Source: Pseudomonas baetica (lineage in GTDB: Bacteria; Pseudomonadota; Gammaproteobacteria; Pseudomonadales; Pseudomonadaceae). Taken from it: DNA of 64,000 nt. The stretch lies in NCBI RefSeq assembly GCF_002813455.1, contig NZ_PHHE01000001.1, positions 2,604,001-2,668,000 of the forward strand, given 5' to 3'. A program made the position numbers and the translations under genes. The notes under the pieces were generated by a model. That model saw only the letters and a program-made list of their open reading frames with translations. It was not told the origin of the DNA and did not search any database. Positions within the stretch are counted from its first letter, which is position 1. Every line of letters begins with the position of its first letter. Of this stretch, positions 9,178 to 18,275 are shown one piece after another.

Positions 9178-9786
9178 CTAACTCGGAGGATACGCCGACA
9201 TGGCCTTTTCCACAGCCTCGCGAATCGCATCGGTGCGATCGATCTGACTGCCCTTGTCAGCGGTCTCAGCGCTGGCACTCCACACCGGTTGCCCCGTGCC
9301 GGCGTCGAACAGATCGACCCGCACCACCACAACCTGCTCCTGATAGGTGCGAACGATCGGCACCGTGTTGTACATGCCGTAACCGCGCCCATAACGATCA
9401 TAGCCACCGTAACCGCCGTAGCCGTAATCGTCCTGCACCTGACGCAAACGGGTTTCCAGACGCAGGTTGGCCGTGACGAACAGGTCAGCCGGGCGGTTGT
9501 CGTGCAGCGGACGCAAGCCGCGTTGATCCAGCGCGTTGCTCACCGCCTCGGCCACCTGCGCCGAATCCGCCCACGCGGTGCCCGGCGGCAGCTGGCCGTT
9601 GAGCCAGGCCCAACTGCGGTAGCGCCCGTAATCGCGCGGTGGCGCCGGGTAAGCGCTGCGGTCAAAGGTGTTGGCCGCTTGCGCTGGCGCCGGCGGCAAG
9701 GGCCGTGACTGCGCCACGTAGGGGTTGCTGCCCTGGCAGGCGACCAACCCCAGACAGATCAGCAATAACCCCGCTTGTGCTTTCAT
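9178..9786 (-). CDS. DUF4136 lipoprotein (copy 2)
   Basis: A 202-residue lipoprotein with lipobox LVAC and a DUF4136 domain ([37 protein letters not shown]). It is clearly paralogous to the neighbour at 8567-9124: same domain order, same Gly/Tyr-rich loop (here [17 protein letters not shown]) and same C-terminal [11 protein letters not shown] helix. The pair probably arose by tandem duplication. Function is unknown. It is transcribed in the same direction as cmoM upstream and may share its transcript. Confidence 0.85.
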   Translation of the reverse strand: MKAQAGLLLICLGLVACQGSNPYVAQSRPLPPAPAQAANTFDRSAYPAPPRDYGRYRSWAWLNGQLPPGTAWADSAQVAEAVSNALDQRGLRPLHDNRPADLFVTANLRLETRLRQVQDDYGYGGYGGYDRYGRGYGMYNTVPIVRTYQEQVVVVRVDLFDAGTGQPVWSASAETADKGSQIDRTDAIREAVEKAMSAYPPS

Positions 9787-9798
9787 TTCGCGCTCCGA

Positions 9799-10548
9799 TC
9801 AGATCGGCCGGCAGATCCAGTGCAAATAACGCCCAAGCCCGGCGAAGCTTGGGTGGCGACGGTGGGCGAGCTCCATCTCCAGCAAATCCGCCAGTTCGGC
9901 GCGGGCCTGGAACTCCACTGGCATGTAGTCGTGGAAAACCCGCACCCCGCTCTGGCTTTCGACCTGCCACAAGCCTTCGAGTTGCGTTGCCAACTCTCGG
10001 GGGTCGAGGGGCTGCTGCGGGGTCAGGCTCTGCTTTTCGCCGGCCATGACGTTCTTGCGCATTTTCTTGAAATGGCCCTTGAGCAGATTGCGGTAGATCA
10101 GCGCATCGCGATTGTAAAACGCCAGCGACAGCCAGCCACCGGGCTTGGTCAGTTGATGCAGCACCGGCAGGATCGCGTGGGGTTCGCCCAGCCACTCCAG
10201 CACCGCGTGGCAGATCACCAGATCGTAAGGCTCGGTAAGTTGCCCGAGCAACTCCTGCCACGGCGCCTGAATGAACGTCGCGGTTTGCCCCGCGTCAGTG
10301 AAACGCTGGCGCGCGCCTTCAAGCATTGGCTCGGCGGGTTCGGTAAAGGTCACCTCGTGGCCGCGGTCGGCCAGCCACAGCGACATGTGACCCAGGCCGC
10401 CGCCAATGTCCAGAACGCGCAACGGGCGATCCGGCAGCGCTTCGGCCAGGTCAGCCTGCAACACCGCAAGGCGAATCGCGCCTTTGGCACCGCCGTAGAT
10501 TTTTTCGGCGAAACGGGTCGCCAACTGATCGAAATGACGGTCGCTCAT
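9799..10548 (-). CDS. cmoM: CmoM, tRNA 5-carboxymethoxyuridine methyltransferase
   Basis: A 249-residue class I SAM-dependent methyltransferase. The N-terminus RHFDQLATRFAEKIYGGAKG is characteristic of CmoM (old name SmtA). The SAM-binding motif is VLDIGGGLGHMS, followed by TEPAEPM and the motif VICHAVLEWL. In E. coli CmoM methylates cmo5U34 in the tRNA anticodon to mcmo5U. Its ATG overlaps the stop of the MazG-like gene by one base, so translation is coupled. Confidence 0.9.
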   Translation of the reverse strand: MSDRHFDQLATRFAEKIYGGAKGAIRLAVLQADLAEALPDRPLRVLDIGGGLGHMSLWLADRGHEVTFTEPAEPMLEGARQRFTDAGQTATFIQAPWQELLGQLTEPYDLVICHAVLEWLGEPHAILPVLHQLTKPGGWLSLAFYNRDALIYRNLLKGHFKKMRKNVMAGEKQSLTPQQPLDPRELATQLEGLWQVESQSGVRVFHDYMPVEFQARAELADLLEMELAHRRHPSFAGLGRYLHWICRPI

Positions 10549-10850
10549 CAGCTGAACCGCCGTTCGCTGTCGGCGAGCTTGCTGCGCACCACTTCATTCA
10601 TGTCCAGCCCCAACTCGCTGCACAGCAGCAACAGATACAGGACGATATCGCCGACTTCCTGCCCGGCATGGGCGAGTTTGTCCGCCGGCAACTGACGCGA
10701 CTGGTCTTCGGTCAGCCACTGGAAGATCTCCACCAGTTCGGACATCTCGACGCTGGCGGCCATGGCGAGGTTTTTCGGGCTGTGAAATTGCCGCCAGTCA
10801 TTGCGGTCGCGGATGGCGTGCAGGCGTTCGGTCAGTTCAACAAGGTTCAT
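10548..10850 (-). CDS. MazG-like nucleotide pyrophosphohydrolase
   Basis: A 100-residue all-alpha NTP pyrophosphohydrolase of the MazG/dCTPase (RS21-C6) type. The metal-binding helices are visible: EMSELVEIFQW and HAGQEVGDIVLYLLLLC, giving the ExxE...ExxD pattern. Such enzymes hydrolyse non-canonical or excess dNTPs to NMP and pyrophosphate. It is translationally coupled to cmoM. Confidence 0.87.
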   Translation of the reverse strand: MNLVELTERLHAIRDRNDWRQFHSPKNLAMAASVEMSELVEIFQWLTEDQSRQLPADKLAHAGQEVGDIVLYLLLLCSELGLDMNEVVRSKLADSERRFS

Positions 10851-10918
10851 CGGGCTCTCCTGAAGGCGTATAGCTTCGGGGGGAAGGCGACTGAACGCAA
10901 GCGAACATGCGGTGCTTT

Positions 10919-11009
10919 TGTGGGAGCGAGCCTGCTCGCGAAAGCGTTAGGTCATCCAACTTTGATTTACCTGACACGACGCCTTCGCGAGCAGGCTTGC
11001 TCCCACAGG
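10919..11009. repeat. REPIN 2
   Basis: Two inverted REP sequences, left arm TGTGGGAGCGAGCCTGCTCG and an imperfect right arm that carries AGCAGGCTTGCTCCCACA. The left arm is of the 'GAGCCTG' class; the right arm is a hybrid of both classes. Confidence 0.88.
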
Positions 11010-11092
11010 ATCCGTGTAAACATCTATAGTTGCAGGGAACTCGGCCGCCCTCGTCGTGGCCCAAGGCTCAGCTCTTTCATCGGGATGCACAC

Positions 11093-11386
11093 ATGCAGGT
11101 AGAAAGCTTTTTCGAATGGCTCGGCCAGGCACTCGGCTCGGTCATCCGCTTTATCGTCGATGGCCTCAGCGGTTTGTTCAACATTCTGAGCAACGCTGGC
11201 GGCAACTTTGTCGACGGACTGGCCAAGACGCTGGGCATGGACACTTCGATCATCAGCATCATTGCGCTGATTGTCGGGTTGATGCTGCTGTGGTCAGCGA
11301 TACGCGCATTCATGAATGCGTCGATCATTGCCGGGATTATCTGGTTGTTGCTGGGGTTGTGGCTGTTGAGCTGGATTATTCACTGA
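11093..11386 (+). CDS. Small hydrophobic membrane protein, function unknown
   Basis: A 97-residue protein with an amphipathic N-terminal stretch (VESFFEWLGQALGSVIRFIV) and two C-terminal membrane helices (ISIIALIVGLMLLWSAIRAF and IIAGIIWLLLGLWLLSWII). I do not recognise a family with an assigned function. ATG 11093 was chosen over 11030 because the extension has no membrane-protein character. It lies between two REPINs and is probably monocistronic. Confidence 0.65.
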   Translation: MQVESFFEWLGQALGSVIRFIVDGLSGLFNILSNAGGNFVDGLAKTLGMDTSIISIIALIVGLMLLWSAIRAFMNASIIAGIIWLLLGLWLLSWIIH

Positions 11387-11401
11387 CACCGTGGCCTCCC
11401 G

Positions 11402-11488
11402 GTGGGAGCGAGCCTGCTCGCGAAAGCGGTGTGTCATTCAGCACAGCTTTGACAGACTTGACGCTTTCGCGAGCAGGCTCGCTCCCAC
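11402..11488. repeat. REPIN 3
   Basis: GTGGGAGCGAGCCTGCTCGC at the left and its near-perfect inverse at the right, with about 35 bases between. 'GAGCCTG' class. Confidence 0.9.
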
Positions 11489-11548
11489 AACGGATCCTGC
11501 TCAGGACCGGATGAGTCGCTACAATGCCCGCTCCCCCAAGGAGCCCGC

Positions 11549-12898
11549 ATGTCCAACCTGATTGCCGACTGGCGCGACCGCCCGACTCACCGCAAGGTCT
11601 GGGCGCTCGCCGCGCCGATGATCCTCTCCAATATTTCCGTGCCGCTGGTGGCGCTGGTCGACAGCACTGTCATCGGCCACTTGCCCCACGCCCATCAACT
11701 GGGCGCGGTAGCGGTCGGCGCCAGCCTGTATACCGTTCTCGCTTGGGCCATGGGTTTTCTGCGCATGGGCACCACCGGGTTTGCTGCGCAGGCTGCCGGG
11801 CGCAGCGATGGCGCGGCGTTGCGGCAGATTCTGCTTCAGGGCTTGCTGCTGGCGATGGGGCTGGCGCTGGTGCTCGGCACCCTGGGTGTACCGCTGAGCG
11901 GCGTCGCGTTGCACTTCATGCAACCGTCAGCGGAGCTTGATCAGCTGACTCGCGACTTCTTCCACACCCGACTGTTCGGCCTGCCTGCCGCGCTGGCCAG
12001 TTATGCGCTGGTCGGCTGGTTCCTCGGCACCCAGAACGCGCGGGCGCCGCTGGCGATTTTGCTGACCACCAACCTGATCAACATCGCCCTCAATTTGTGG
12101 TTCGTCATCGGTCTGGACTGGGGCGTGGTCGGCTCGGCCAGGGCCTCGGTGATTGCCGAATGGAGCGGTGCCCTGCTCGGCTTGCTGCTGACCCGCAAGG
12201 CGCTGCGGGCCTATCCGGGACACATCGTTTGGGCGGCGCTAAAAGTGTGGCAGAGCTGGCACCCGCTGCTGGCGGTCAACCGCGACATTTTCATCCGCAG
12301 CCTGGCGCTGCAATCGGTATTTTTCCTGATCACGGTGCAAGGTGCGCGACTGGGTGATGCGACGGTCGCCGCCAATGCGCTGCTGCTCAACGGCTTGCTG
12401 CTGACAGCCCATGCCCTCGACGGTCTGGCCCATGCCGTCGAGGCCTTGTGCGGGCATGCCATCGGCGCCCGTGATCGCCTGGCCTTGCGCCGCTCATTGG
12501 TCGTTGCCGGTGGCTGGTCACTGATCGCCAGCCTTGGCTTTGCCCTGTTGTTTCTGCTGGCCGGGCATTTGTTCATCGAGATGCAGACCAACATCCAGAG
12601 CGTGCGCGACACCGCGTTCGTCTATCTGCCTTACCTCGCCGTGCTGCCGTTGATTGCGGTCTGGAGCTATCTGCTCGACGGCCTGTTCATTGGCGCCACC
12701 CGGGCGCGGGAAATGCGCAATGGCATGCTGCTCACCGTGGTTATGCTGGTGCCGTTCGCCTGGGCACTGCAAAATTTGGGCAATCACGGTCTGTGGATAA
12801 CGTTCCTGCTGTTCATGGTGCTGCGCAGCCTGACCCTCGGTGCGCAAGCCTGGTGGCTCAAGCGCAACGACGGCTGGTTCGACGGCGATGCTCACTGA
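11549..12898 (+). CDS. dinF: DinF-type MATE efflux transporter
   Basis: A 449-residue, 12-helix MATE-family antiporter. The N-terminal half carries APMILSNISVPLVALVDSTV and MGFLRMGTTGFAAQAAG, which match the DinF branch. MATE proteins export cationic or lipophilic compounds in exchange for Na+ or H+. It has a ribosome site AAGGAG just upstream and a 7-base antisense overlap at its 3' end with the hydrolase gene. Confidence 0.88.
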   Translation: MSNLIADWRDRPTHRKVWALAAPMILSNISVPLVALVDSTVIGHLPHAHQLGAVAVGASLYTVLAWAMGFLRMGTTGFAAQAAGRSDGAALRQILLQGLLLAMGLALVLGTLGVPLSGVALHFMQPSAELDQLTRDFFHTRLFGLPAALASYALVGWFLGTQNARAPLAILLTTNLINIALNLWFVIGLDWGVVGSARASVIAEWSGALLGLLLTRKALRAYPGHIVWAALKVWQSWHPLLAVNRDIFIRSLALQSVFFLITVQGARLGDATVAANALLLNGLLLTAHALDGLAHAVEALCGHAIGARDRLALRRSLVVAGGWSLIASLGFALLFLLAGHLFIEMQTNIQSVRDTAFVYLPYLAVLPLIAVWSYLLDGLFIGATRAREMRNGMLLTVVMLVPFAWALQNLGNHGLWITFLLFMVLRSLTLGAQAWWLKRNDGWFDGDAH

Positions 12899-13767
12899 AT
12901 CGGCGTGTGTTCAATGAAGCCGACCACTTGATCGAGCACTGGCGCCAGTCGCCGCAGTGGCCGCGATAACGTCGCGACCAAGGTGATGTGACTGGGCCGC
13001 GAATAGTAGAGATCCTGCACCGGCACCCCGACGGCGCGCAGTTTGCGTGCGAGGCCGCCGGTGTTGCGTGTCGGGTTGACCAGATCATCCTTGTTCGCCG
13101 CAATCAGCAACGCTGGTGGCGCCCCGCGACTGACATGGTTGATCGGCTGCGATTGCGGCGGCGAGTCCGGCCAGAAAAACACCGGACGCACTTCAGGGTT
13201 CTTGATCGGCAGAAAATCATAAGGCCCTGCCAGACCGATCCAGCCGCCAAGATCTTTGCGCGACATGCCCTGCTCGCCCAGCCACTGCGGGTCAAGCGCC
13301 AGCATCGCGGCGTTGTACGCGCCAGAACTATGGCCCATCAGATACAGCCGTTTCGGGTTGCCGCCAAACTCGCGGATGTGCGCCCTGGTCCACGCCACGG
13401 CTTGCGCGCCGTCTTGCAAAAACAGTGGATAACGCACCTGCGGATACAGCCGATAATCCGCCACCACCGCAACAATGCCGCGCGACGCCAGTGCCTCGCC
13501 AACAAACAGGTAATCCTGCCGCGCGCCGCTGTTCCAGCTGCCACCATAGAAAAACACTACGACAGGCGCATCGGGCAACGGCTGATTGGGTATATACACG
13601 TCGAGCTGCTGCCGGGGATCGGCGCCATAAGCGATGCCCGCCTTGCGCTCGAACGTGTCGCCAGGTGTCAGGGCATTGAGCACCTTCACCGGCGAACAGG
13701 CGCTGAGTAACAGCAGCACCAGCCCGCCAATCACTGTACCGAACCGTTGCCGCAAAGAACCTGCCAT
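12892..13767 (-). CDS. Alpha/beta-hydrolase lipoprotein (esterase-like)
   Basis: A 291-residue hydrolase with a lipoprotein signal (LLLLSACSP, lipid-bearing Cys near residue 24). The oxyanion motif is VVVFFYGGSW, the nucleophile elbow GHSSGA, and there are plausible acid (NKDDLVNP) and His (RPSHITL) positions, as in carboxylesterase/BD-FAE-type enzymes. It starts only 12 bases after the DUF4123 gene and so forms an apparent vgrG-DUF4123-hydrolase operon. It could be a lipase-type T6SS cargo, but a lipoprotein signal is unusual for a T6SS effector, so an ordinary envelope esterase is at least as likely. Confidence 0.75.
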   Translation of the reverse strand: MAGSLRQRFGTVIGGLVLLLLSACSPVKVLNALTPGDTFERKAGIAYGADPRQQLDVYIPNQPLPDAPVVVFFYGGSWNSGARQDYLFVGEALASRGIVAVVADYRLYPQVRYPLFLQDGAQAVAWTRAHIREFGGNPKRLYLMGHSSGAYNAAMLALDPQWLGEQGMSRKDLGGWIGLAGPYDFLPIKNPEVRPVFFWPDSPPQSQPINHVSRGAPPALLIAANKDDLVNPTRNTGGLARKLRAVGVPVQDLYYSRPSHITLVATLSRPLRRLAPVLDQVVGFIEHTPIQ

Positions 13768-13779
13768 AGCTGCTGAACC

Positions 13780-14574
13780 TCAGGGTTGGTCGTTCTGCCA
13801 GCGCTGCCGCAAATACTCGATGCCCTCCTGCTGAGTCAGCCCCGCCGGCAGCGGCAGCAGAACCTCGTGCGGATGCTGCAAGCGTAGCCACAACCAGCTG
13901 TCGAGCATCGTCCGATCGCTGAAACCCAGCGCCAGACCTTGTTGGGCATGGGACCACATCAAGGGGTAAGTGACTCCCATCGATTGGCACCAGCGCCAGA
14001 TGTGCTGTTCCAGCAGACAGGTTTGCAGACGCTCACGCTGACGGCGGCTTAGGGTTTCTTCGACCCCCAGCGGCTGGACCGCCAAGCGCGGATTGCGCAA
14101 CTGTTGCCAGCCCTCACACCCGATCGCCCGGTCTGCCCAGGTTCCGCCGAACCAACGCAGTTGCTGAATTGGCCCGAGCCAGCGGCTCAGTTCCCGAACA
14201 TCGCAGGCATCAAAGAAATAGCTGGCCGTCTGCCGATTATAGAAGCCCAGCAACGCGCGCTGGCTCAGGCCGAAAGATACGGTGAGCATGCGTCGCAAAT
14301 GGCCAAGCAAGGCATCGGCGGGCGCGGCGCTTTCAAGCATCAGGCCACGCCAGGTCTGTGGATCGCGATGGCACAACGCGGACAACGCGGGGCAATTTTC
14401 AAGCTCGATCAACACCGGCCCCTGTTCACGCACCGAGGCAAACTCGGTGTCGTCAAACAGCCAGTAACAGCGCACGGTCGCGAAGCCCTGACGCAGCGTC
14501 TGCAACGCTTGTGGGGCATCCACGCTATCGAGTAACAGCCACTGCACAATGGGTTCGAGCGCCAGGTCGCTCAT
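13780..14574 (-). CDS. DUF4123 protein, T6SS adaptor/chaperone
   Basis: A 264-residue DUF4123-family protein: the N-terminal WLLLDSVDAPQAL and later RGLMLESAAPADALLGHLRR match the family, as does the FYNRQTASYFF section. DUF4123 proteins act as adaptors that load effectors onto their cognate VgrG. Its ATG overlaps the vgrG stop (shared ATGA), so it is translated with it. The gene directly downstream, usually the effector position, is the lipoprotein hydrolase. Confidence 0.8.
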   Translation of the reverse strand: MSDLALEPIVQWLLLDSVDAPQALQTLRQGFATVRCYWLFDDTEFASVREQGPVLIELENCPALSALCHRDPQTWRGLMLESAAPADALLGHLRRMLTVSFGLSQRALLGFYNRQTASYFFDACDVRELSRWLGPIQQLRWFGGTWADRAIGCEGWQQLRNPRLAVQPLGVEETLSRRQRERLQTCLLEQHIWRWCQSMGVTYPLMWSHAQQGLALGFSDRTMLDSWLWLRLQHPHEVLLPLPAGLTQQEGIEYLRQRWQNDQP

Positions 14575-15908
14575 CTTGCCCCGCTCCGTTCAAGGGCGGT
14601 AATCAGCCGGCAGGTGCATACCGACTGCGCACAATGGGTAAAACTGCCACCCCCCGGAATCAGGCACAACAACAGCAAGGGTTCGGCCGACCGCAACAAA
14701 CGCTGCAAACCTTCGTCGACGAGTGCTTGCGGCAGCCCCGACGACTCATCCTGATCTTGCGCCGCCGGTACCTGCAACACACCACTGATCATTGGTTGAT
14801 CCGGATCACCTTCAAAAAAACTCACCACGACTTCAACGCCTTCAGCCAGAGCCGCCAATGGTGCTTCGGCTAGCGTCGGCGCCAGGGGTAACCAGCAATG
14901 GCTGGGGGCCGCGCCTTCGCCCTGATACAACCAGTCGAACTGCACTGCCACGGGCCGCTGTCGATCAGGACGCGGCTCGTCGACCGCCACCACCCAGGCC
15001 CGTTGCAAGCCATTCATGCGCCGCCTCCGAGGGGCGACCGCCGTTGCTGCCGGTAACCCTTGTTCCAGCGCAAAGATCCGGTTGCTGTAGGCAGGTTCCT
15101 GCAGTGCGTCGGCATGATGCTCGACGCGGGCCAGCAACCACTGGCGATTGCACTCGGCAAACGGATGGCCGGTCAACGCGAGCCACTGCCCGCTGCCCAG
15201 TTGCGGCAGATCGGTATGGCCTTCGGCCGTGCGCATCGGTTGCGAGTGGCTGGCAAAGGCTGGTTGCGTGTCTTGTATCTGCCATTGGCGAACACCCGGC
15301 ACATCGTCACCGTCACGGGCAAACGCCGCTGTGCCGATTCTTGGCAACTGCGCCGGATCATCGCCGAACACCAGGCAATGTCCGTCACGCCGGTGCTCGA
15401 AGTAATAGTGGACCTGCGCCTTCGCGCACAAACGCTGGAGCAGTTGCAGATCCGATTCGTGATACTGCGTGCAAAACGTCTGGGGCGGATGCTCCCTGCT
15501 CCATTCGAAACGCCGCTGGGCAGCGACGATTCCGTGTTCCTTGAGCACCTGATCGAGAATCTGCGGCACCGAACGGCCACTGAAAATTCGTTGGTTGAAA
15601 CGCAGCGCCAGACGACTCAATTTTGGCTCGAGCCGCACCCGGCATAACCGCGAGCCATTGCCGTGCTCATGCTGGACCAGGCTCTGCAACTGCCCGTGCA
15701 CACCTTCTTGCGTCGCGCCGAAACAGAGGAGCGCCGAACGGTGCAGTAAACCGCCAAGGTCCAGTTGCGCATCGTCGATCAGCACATCGATCTCGAATGC
15801 AAAGGGCTCGCTGAGCGCCTCGTTACCGGTAAAAGCGAGGACTTCGAAGGGGTCGGACAGGCCCGCTACATCGAGACGAAACGACGGCTCGTTGGCTGGA
15901 TCGAACAT
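14571..15908 (-). CDS. vgrG: Short VgrG, T6SS spike protein with Cys-rich tail
   Basis: A 445-residue VgrG. It has the gp27-like base (LDVAGLSDPFEVLAFTG near the start, QYHESDLQLLQRLCA at about 170) and the OB-fold (VAVQFDWLYQGEG, then SHCWLPLA and VVVSFFEGDPDQP with SGVL). It stops there: the gp5 beta-helix and any C-terminal extension of typical 600-700 residue VgrGs are missing. Instead the last 60 residues hold a short helix and a motif with Cys415, Cys426, Cys431 and Cys433 that could bind a metal. No other T6SS structural genes lie in the window, so this is an orphan spike cassette served by a cluster elsewhere. Confidence 0.85.
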   Translation of the reverse strand: MFDPANEPSFRLDVAGLSDPFEVLAFTGNEALSEPFAFEIDVLIDDAQLDLGGLLHRSALLCFGATQEGVHGQLQSLVQHEHGNGSRLCRVRLEPKLSRLALRFNQRIFSGRSVPQILDQVLKEHGIVAAQRRFEWSREHPPQTFCTQYHESDLQLLQRLCAKAQVHYYFEHRRDGHCLVFGDDPAQLPRIGTAAFARDGDDVPGVRQWQIQDTQPAFASHSQPMRTAEGHTDLPQLGSGQWLALTGHPFAECNRQWLLARVEHHADALQEPAYSNRIFALEQGLPAATAVAPRRRRMNGLQRAWVVAVDEPRPDRQRPVAVQFDWLYQGEGAAPSHCWLPLAPTLAEAPLAALAEGVEVVVSFFEGDPDQPMISGVLQVPAAQDQDESSGLPQALVDEGLQRLLRSAEPLLLLCLIPGGGSFTHCAQSVCTCRLITALERSGAR

Positions 15909-16141
15909 GGGCGGATCTCTACAGGAGGGGCGGCCGGGGATTCTCGCCGAGAGCCATGGCCGAGTAGAGTGCCGAAGTACAACTTAGGAAATGACCTACG
16001 CGAAAAGCAGACCGGATGACTTTTCTGGCTTGGATAGACGATCTATTCGCGGAAAGTTTAGGAGATGCCCTACCGGGTCATCCGAATTTCCCACAGCTTG
16101 TGGAAAAAATTCAGACAACCCGGCGGGATCGTTACCGGGTC

Positions 16142-18055
16142 TCAGGAAGACAGGTAGGAGGAGCGGGTCAAGCCCAGGCGCAAGGCATCGAGGAACTGCG
16201 TGCGCTCGCTGGCACTGATGCGGGCACTGGCGCACTTGTCGCGGTAGTGAGTCATCAGTTCTTCCGGCGACAAGTGCACGTAACGCAGCATGTCTTCGAT
16301 GGTGTCGTGGGTTTCGATGCCGGCGTGATACACGCTGCCATCGGCGTTCTGATAGATGTTCACCGAGTCGGTGTCACCGAACAGGTTGTGCATGTCGCCG
16401 AGAATTTCCTGATAGGCGCCGACCAGGAACACGCCCAGCAGGTAGTCTTCACCTTCGTTCAGACCATGTACCGGCAGGCTGGTCTCGATGCTCTGCTCGT
16501 CGACGTACTGGTTGATCTTGCCGTCGGAGTCGCAGGTCAGGTCTTGCAGTACCGCGCGGCGCAGCGGCTCTTCGTCGAGACGGTGCAGCGGGATGATCGG
16601 CAGCACCTGATCGATCGCCCAGGTGTCCGGCAGGCTCTGGAATACCGAGAAATTACAGATGTACTTGTCGGCCAGCTTGTCGTTGAGTTCGTCGAGCACC
16701 TGACGGTGCGAACGCTGGCGCGCCTTAAGCGAGTTGTGCAGGCGACGGCAGACAGCGAAGTAGCACTGCTCGGCCAGGGCTTTTTCCGCCAGAGTGAGTT
16801 TGCCGTCGGCGTACTGTGCGGCCACGTCGCTCATGTAGTGGGTGGCGCGCCAGTAGGTTTCGGTGACCATTTCAATGTCGGTCGGGCCGAGCAGGTCAAC
16901 CAGCCACTGCACGGTTTCCGGCAGGTTTTCCTTGTTTTCGATCAGCGGGATTTCGTCGTTGTGTTTCTCGACGTCGGTCACCTGCACCACCAGCATGGCG
17001 TGGTGCGCGGTCAGCGAGCGGCCGCTCTCGGAGAAGATGTGCGGGTGCGGCAGGCTCTGCGCGTCGCAGAATTCCTTGAGCATGCCGACCACGACACCGG
17101 CGTAATCGTCCATGTCGTAGTTGATCGAACTGGCGTTGCGCGAGTGGGTGCCATCGTAGTCGACGCCCAAACCACCGCCAACGTCAATGTGATCGACCGG
17201 CAGACCGAGGTTGCGCAACTCGCCGTAGTAACGGATCGCTTCCTTGAAGCCGTGCTGATAGTCGGCAAGGTTGGCGATCTGCGAACCCATGTGGAAGTGC
17301 AGCAGGCGAATGCCCTGATCCAGACCGGCGGCGCGGAAGCGCTCGACCACCGACAGCAGTTGCGCCGCCGACAGACCGAACTTGGACTTTTCACCACCGG
17401 TGTCCGCCCACTTCGACGACGCCAGCGACGACAGACGTACGCGCAGGCCGACTTGTGGCTTGACCTTCAGCGAGGCGGCTTCTTCGATCACCAGACCGAC
17501 TTCGGATTCTTTCTCGATCACGATGAACACGTTGTGGCCGAGCTTCTGGCCCATCAGCGCCAGACGGATGAACTCGCGGTCCTTGTAACCGTTGCAGACG
17601 ATGGTGCCGCCCTTCGGCGCCAGCGCCAGCACCGCCAGCAGCTCAGGCTTGGAGCCGGCTTCCAGACCGATGGAGACGTCCTGGGTGGCGATGATGTTCT
17701 CGATCACCGCTTCTTGCTGGTTAACCTTGATCGGGTACAGCGCGGTGTACTTGCTCTGGTATTCCAGACGCTCGATGTTCGAATCGAAAGCGCCGGTCAA
17801 CTGGCGAACACGGTCTTGCAGGATGTCGGGGAAGCGAACCAGCAACGGCAAGGACAAACCGCTTTTGCGCAGTTGGTCGACTTGCTCGAACAGGTCGATA
17901 GGCGAGCTGCTCGGGCCGTTCGGACGAACTTCGACGCGACCGGCTTCATTGATCGCGAAATACCCGGCCCCCCAATGGCGAATCCCGTAAACACTGCGGC
18001 TGTCCGCAACTGTCCATTGGCTGCCATCGTCTTTACGTGTGCGTCGTACGGACAT
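16142..18055 (-). CDS. speA: Biosynthetic arginine decarboxylase
   Basis: A 637-residue PLP enzyme, the usual size of SpeA. The PLP lysine is in [11 protein letters not shown] (about residue 109), the phosphate-binding glycine loop is [15 protein letters not shown], and [14 protein letters not shown] follows. It makes agmatine from arginine for putrescine/spermidine synthesis in the cytoplasm. It begins the conserved block matching PA4839 onward. A GC-rich hairpin (16117-16141) just past the stop could be a weak terminator. Confidence 0.95.
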   Translation of the reverse strand: MSVRRTRKDDGSQWTVADSRSVYGIRHWGAGYFAINEAGRVEVRPNGPSSSPIDLFEQVDQLRKSGLSLPLLVRFPDILQDRVRQLTGAFDSNIERLEYQSKYTALYPIKVNQQEAVIENIIATQDVSIGLEAGSKPELLAVLALAPKGGTIVCNGYKDREFIRLALMGQKLGHNVFIVIEKESEVGLVIEEAASLKVKPQVGLRVRLSSLASSKWADTGGEKSKFGLSAAQLLSVVERFRAAGLDQGIRLLHFHMGSQIANLADYQHGFKEAIRYYGELRNLGLPVDHIDVGGGLGVDYDGTHSRNASSINYDMDDYAGVVVGMLKEFCDAQSLPHPHIFSESGRSLTAHHAMLVVQVTDVEKHNDEIPLIENKENLPETVQWLVDLLGPTDIEMVTETYWRATHYMSDVAAQYADGKLTLAEKALAEQCYFAVCRRLHNSLKARQRSHRQVLDELNDKLADKYICNFSVFQSLPDTWAIDQVLPIIPLHRLDEEPLRRAVLQDLTCDSDGKINQYVDEQSIETSLPVHGLNEGEDYLLGVFLVGAYQEILGDMHNLFGDTDSVNIYQNADGSVYHAGIETHDTIEDMLRYVHLSPEELMTHYRDKCASARISASERTQFLDALRLGLTRSSYLSS

Positions 18056-18190
18056 CGAAGTCCCCTATAAAGAAGTCATAGTGCGTTACCTGAAATGCAG
18101 GCTGGCGCAGTCTAAAGAATGAAAATGACGGTTCGTCAGCGCGGCGGTAGACCGCGCTGACCGCGTGGAGTTTAGAAACCGGTCATGAAC

Positions 18191-18274
18191 AGGCTCTGTG
18201 AAAACCATGGAGACGACGCCGGACCCGAAGACATTCAGAACCGGATCAAGCCGCAGGTGGTTTTCACAGAGGCT
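18191..18274. repeat. Long-spaced 17-bp inverted repeat between speA and SUI1 gene
   Basis: The arms 18191-18207 and 18258-18274 are inverse copies with a single mismatch; the inner 14 bases (CTCTGTGAAAACCA and TGGTTTTCACAGAG) match perfectly. The 50 bases between show no obvious structure and no U-run follows. It could be a tiny MITE-like remnant, an sRNA or an RNA hairpin at the 3' end of the SUI1-gene transcript. Confidence 0.5.
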
Positions 18275-18275
18275 G

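Noticed and set aside
16086..16112. CCACAAGCTGTGG palindrome as a speA terminator
   Set aside because: Reading in the direction of speA, the T-run comes before the palindrome, not after it.
16016..18070. A 684-codon open frame on the plus strand opposite speA
   Set aside because: It is the antisense shadow of speA, with no recognisable protein features.
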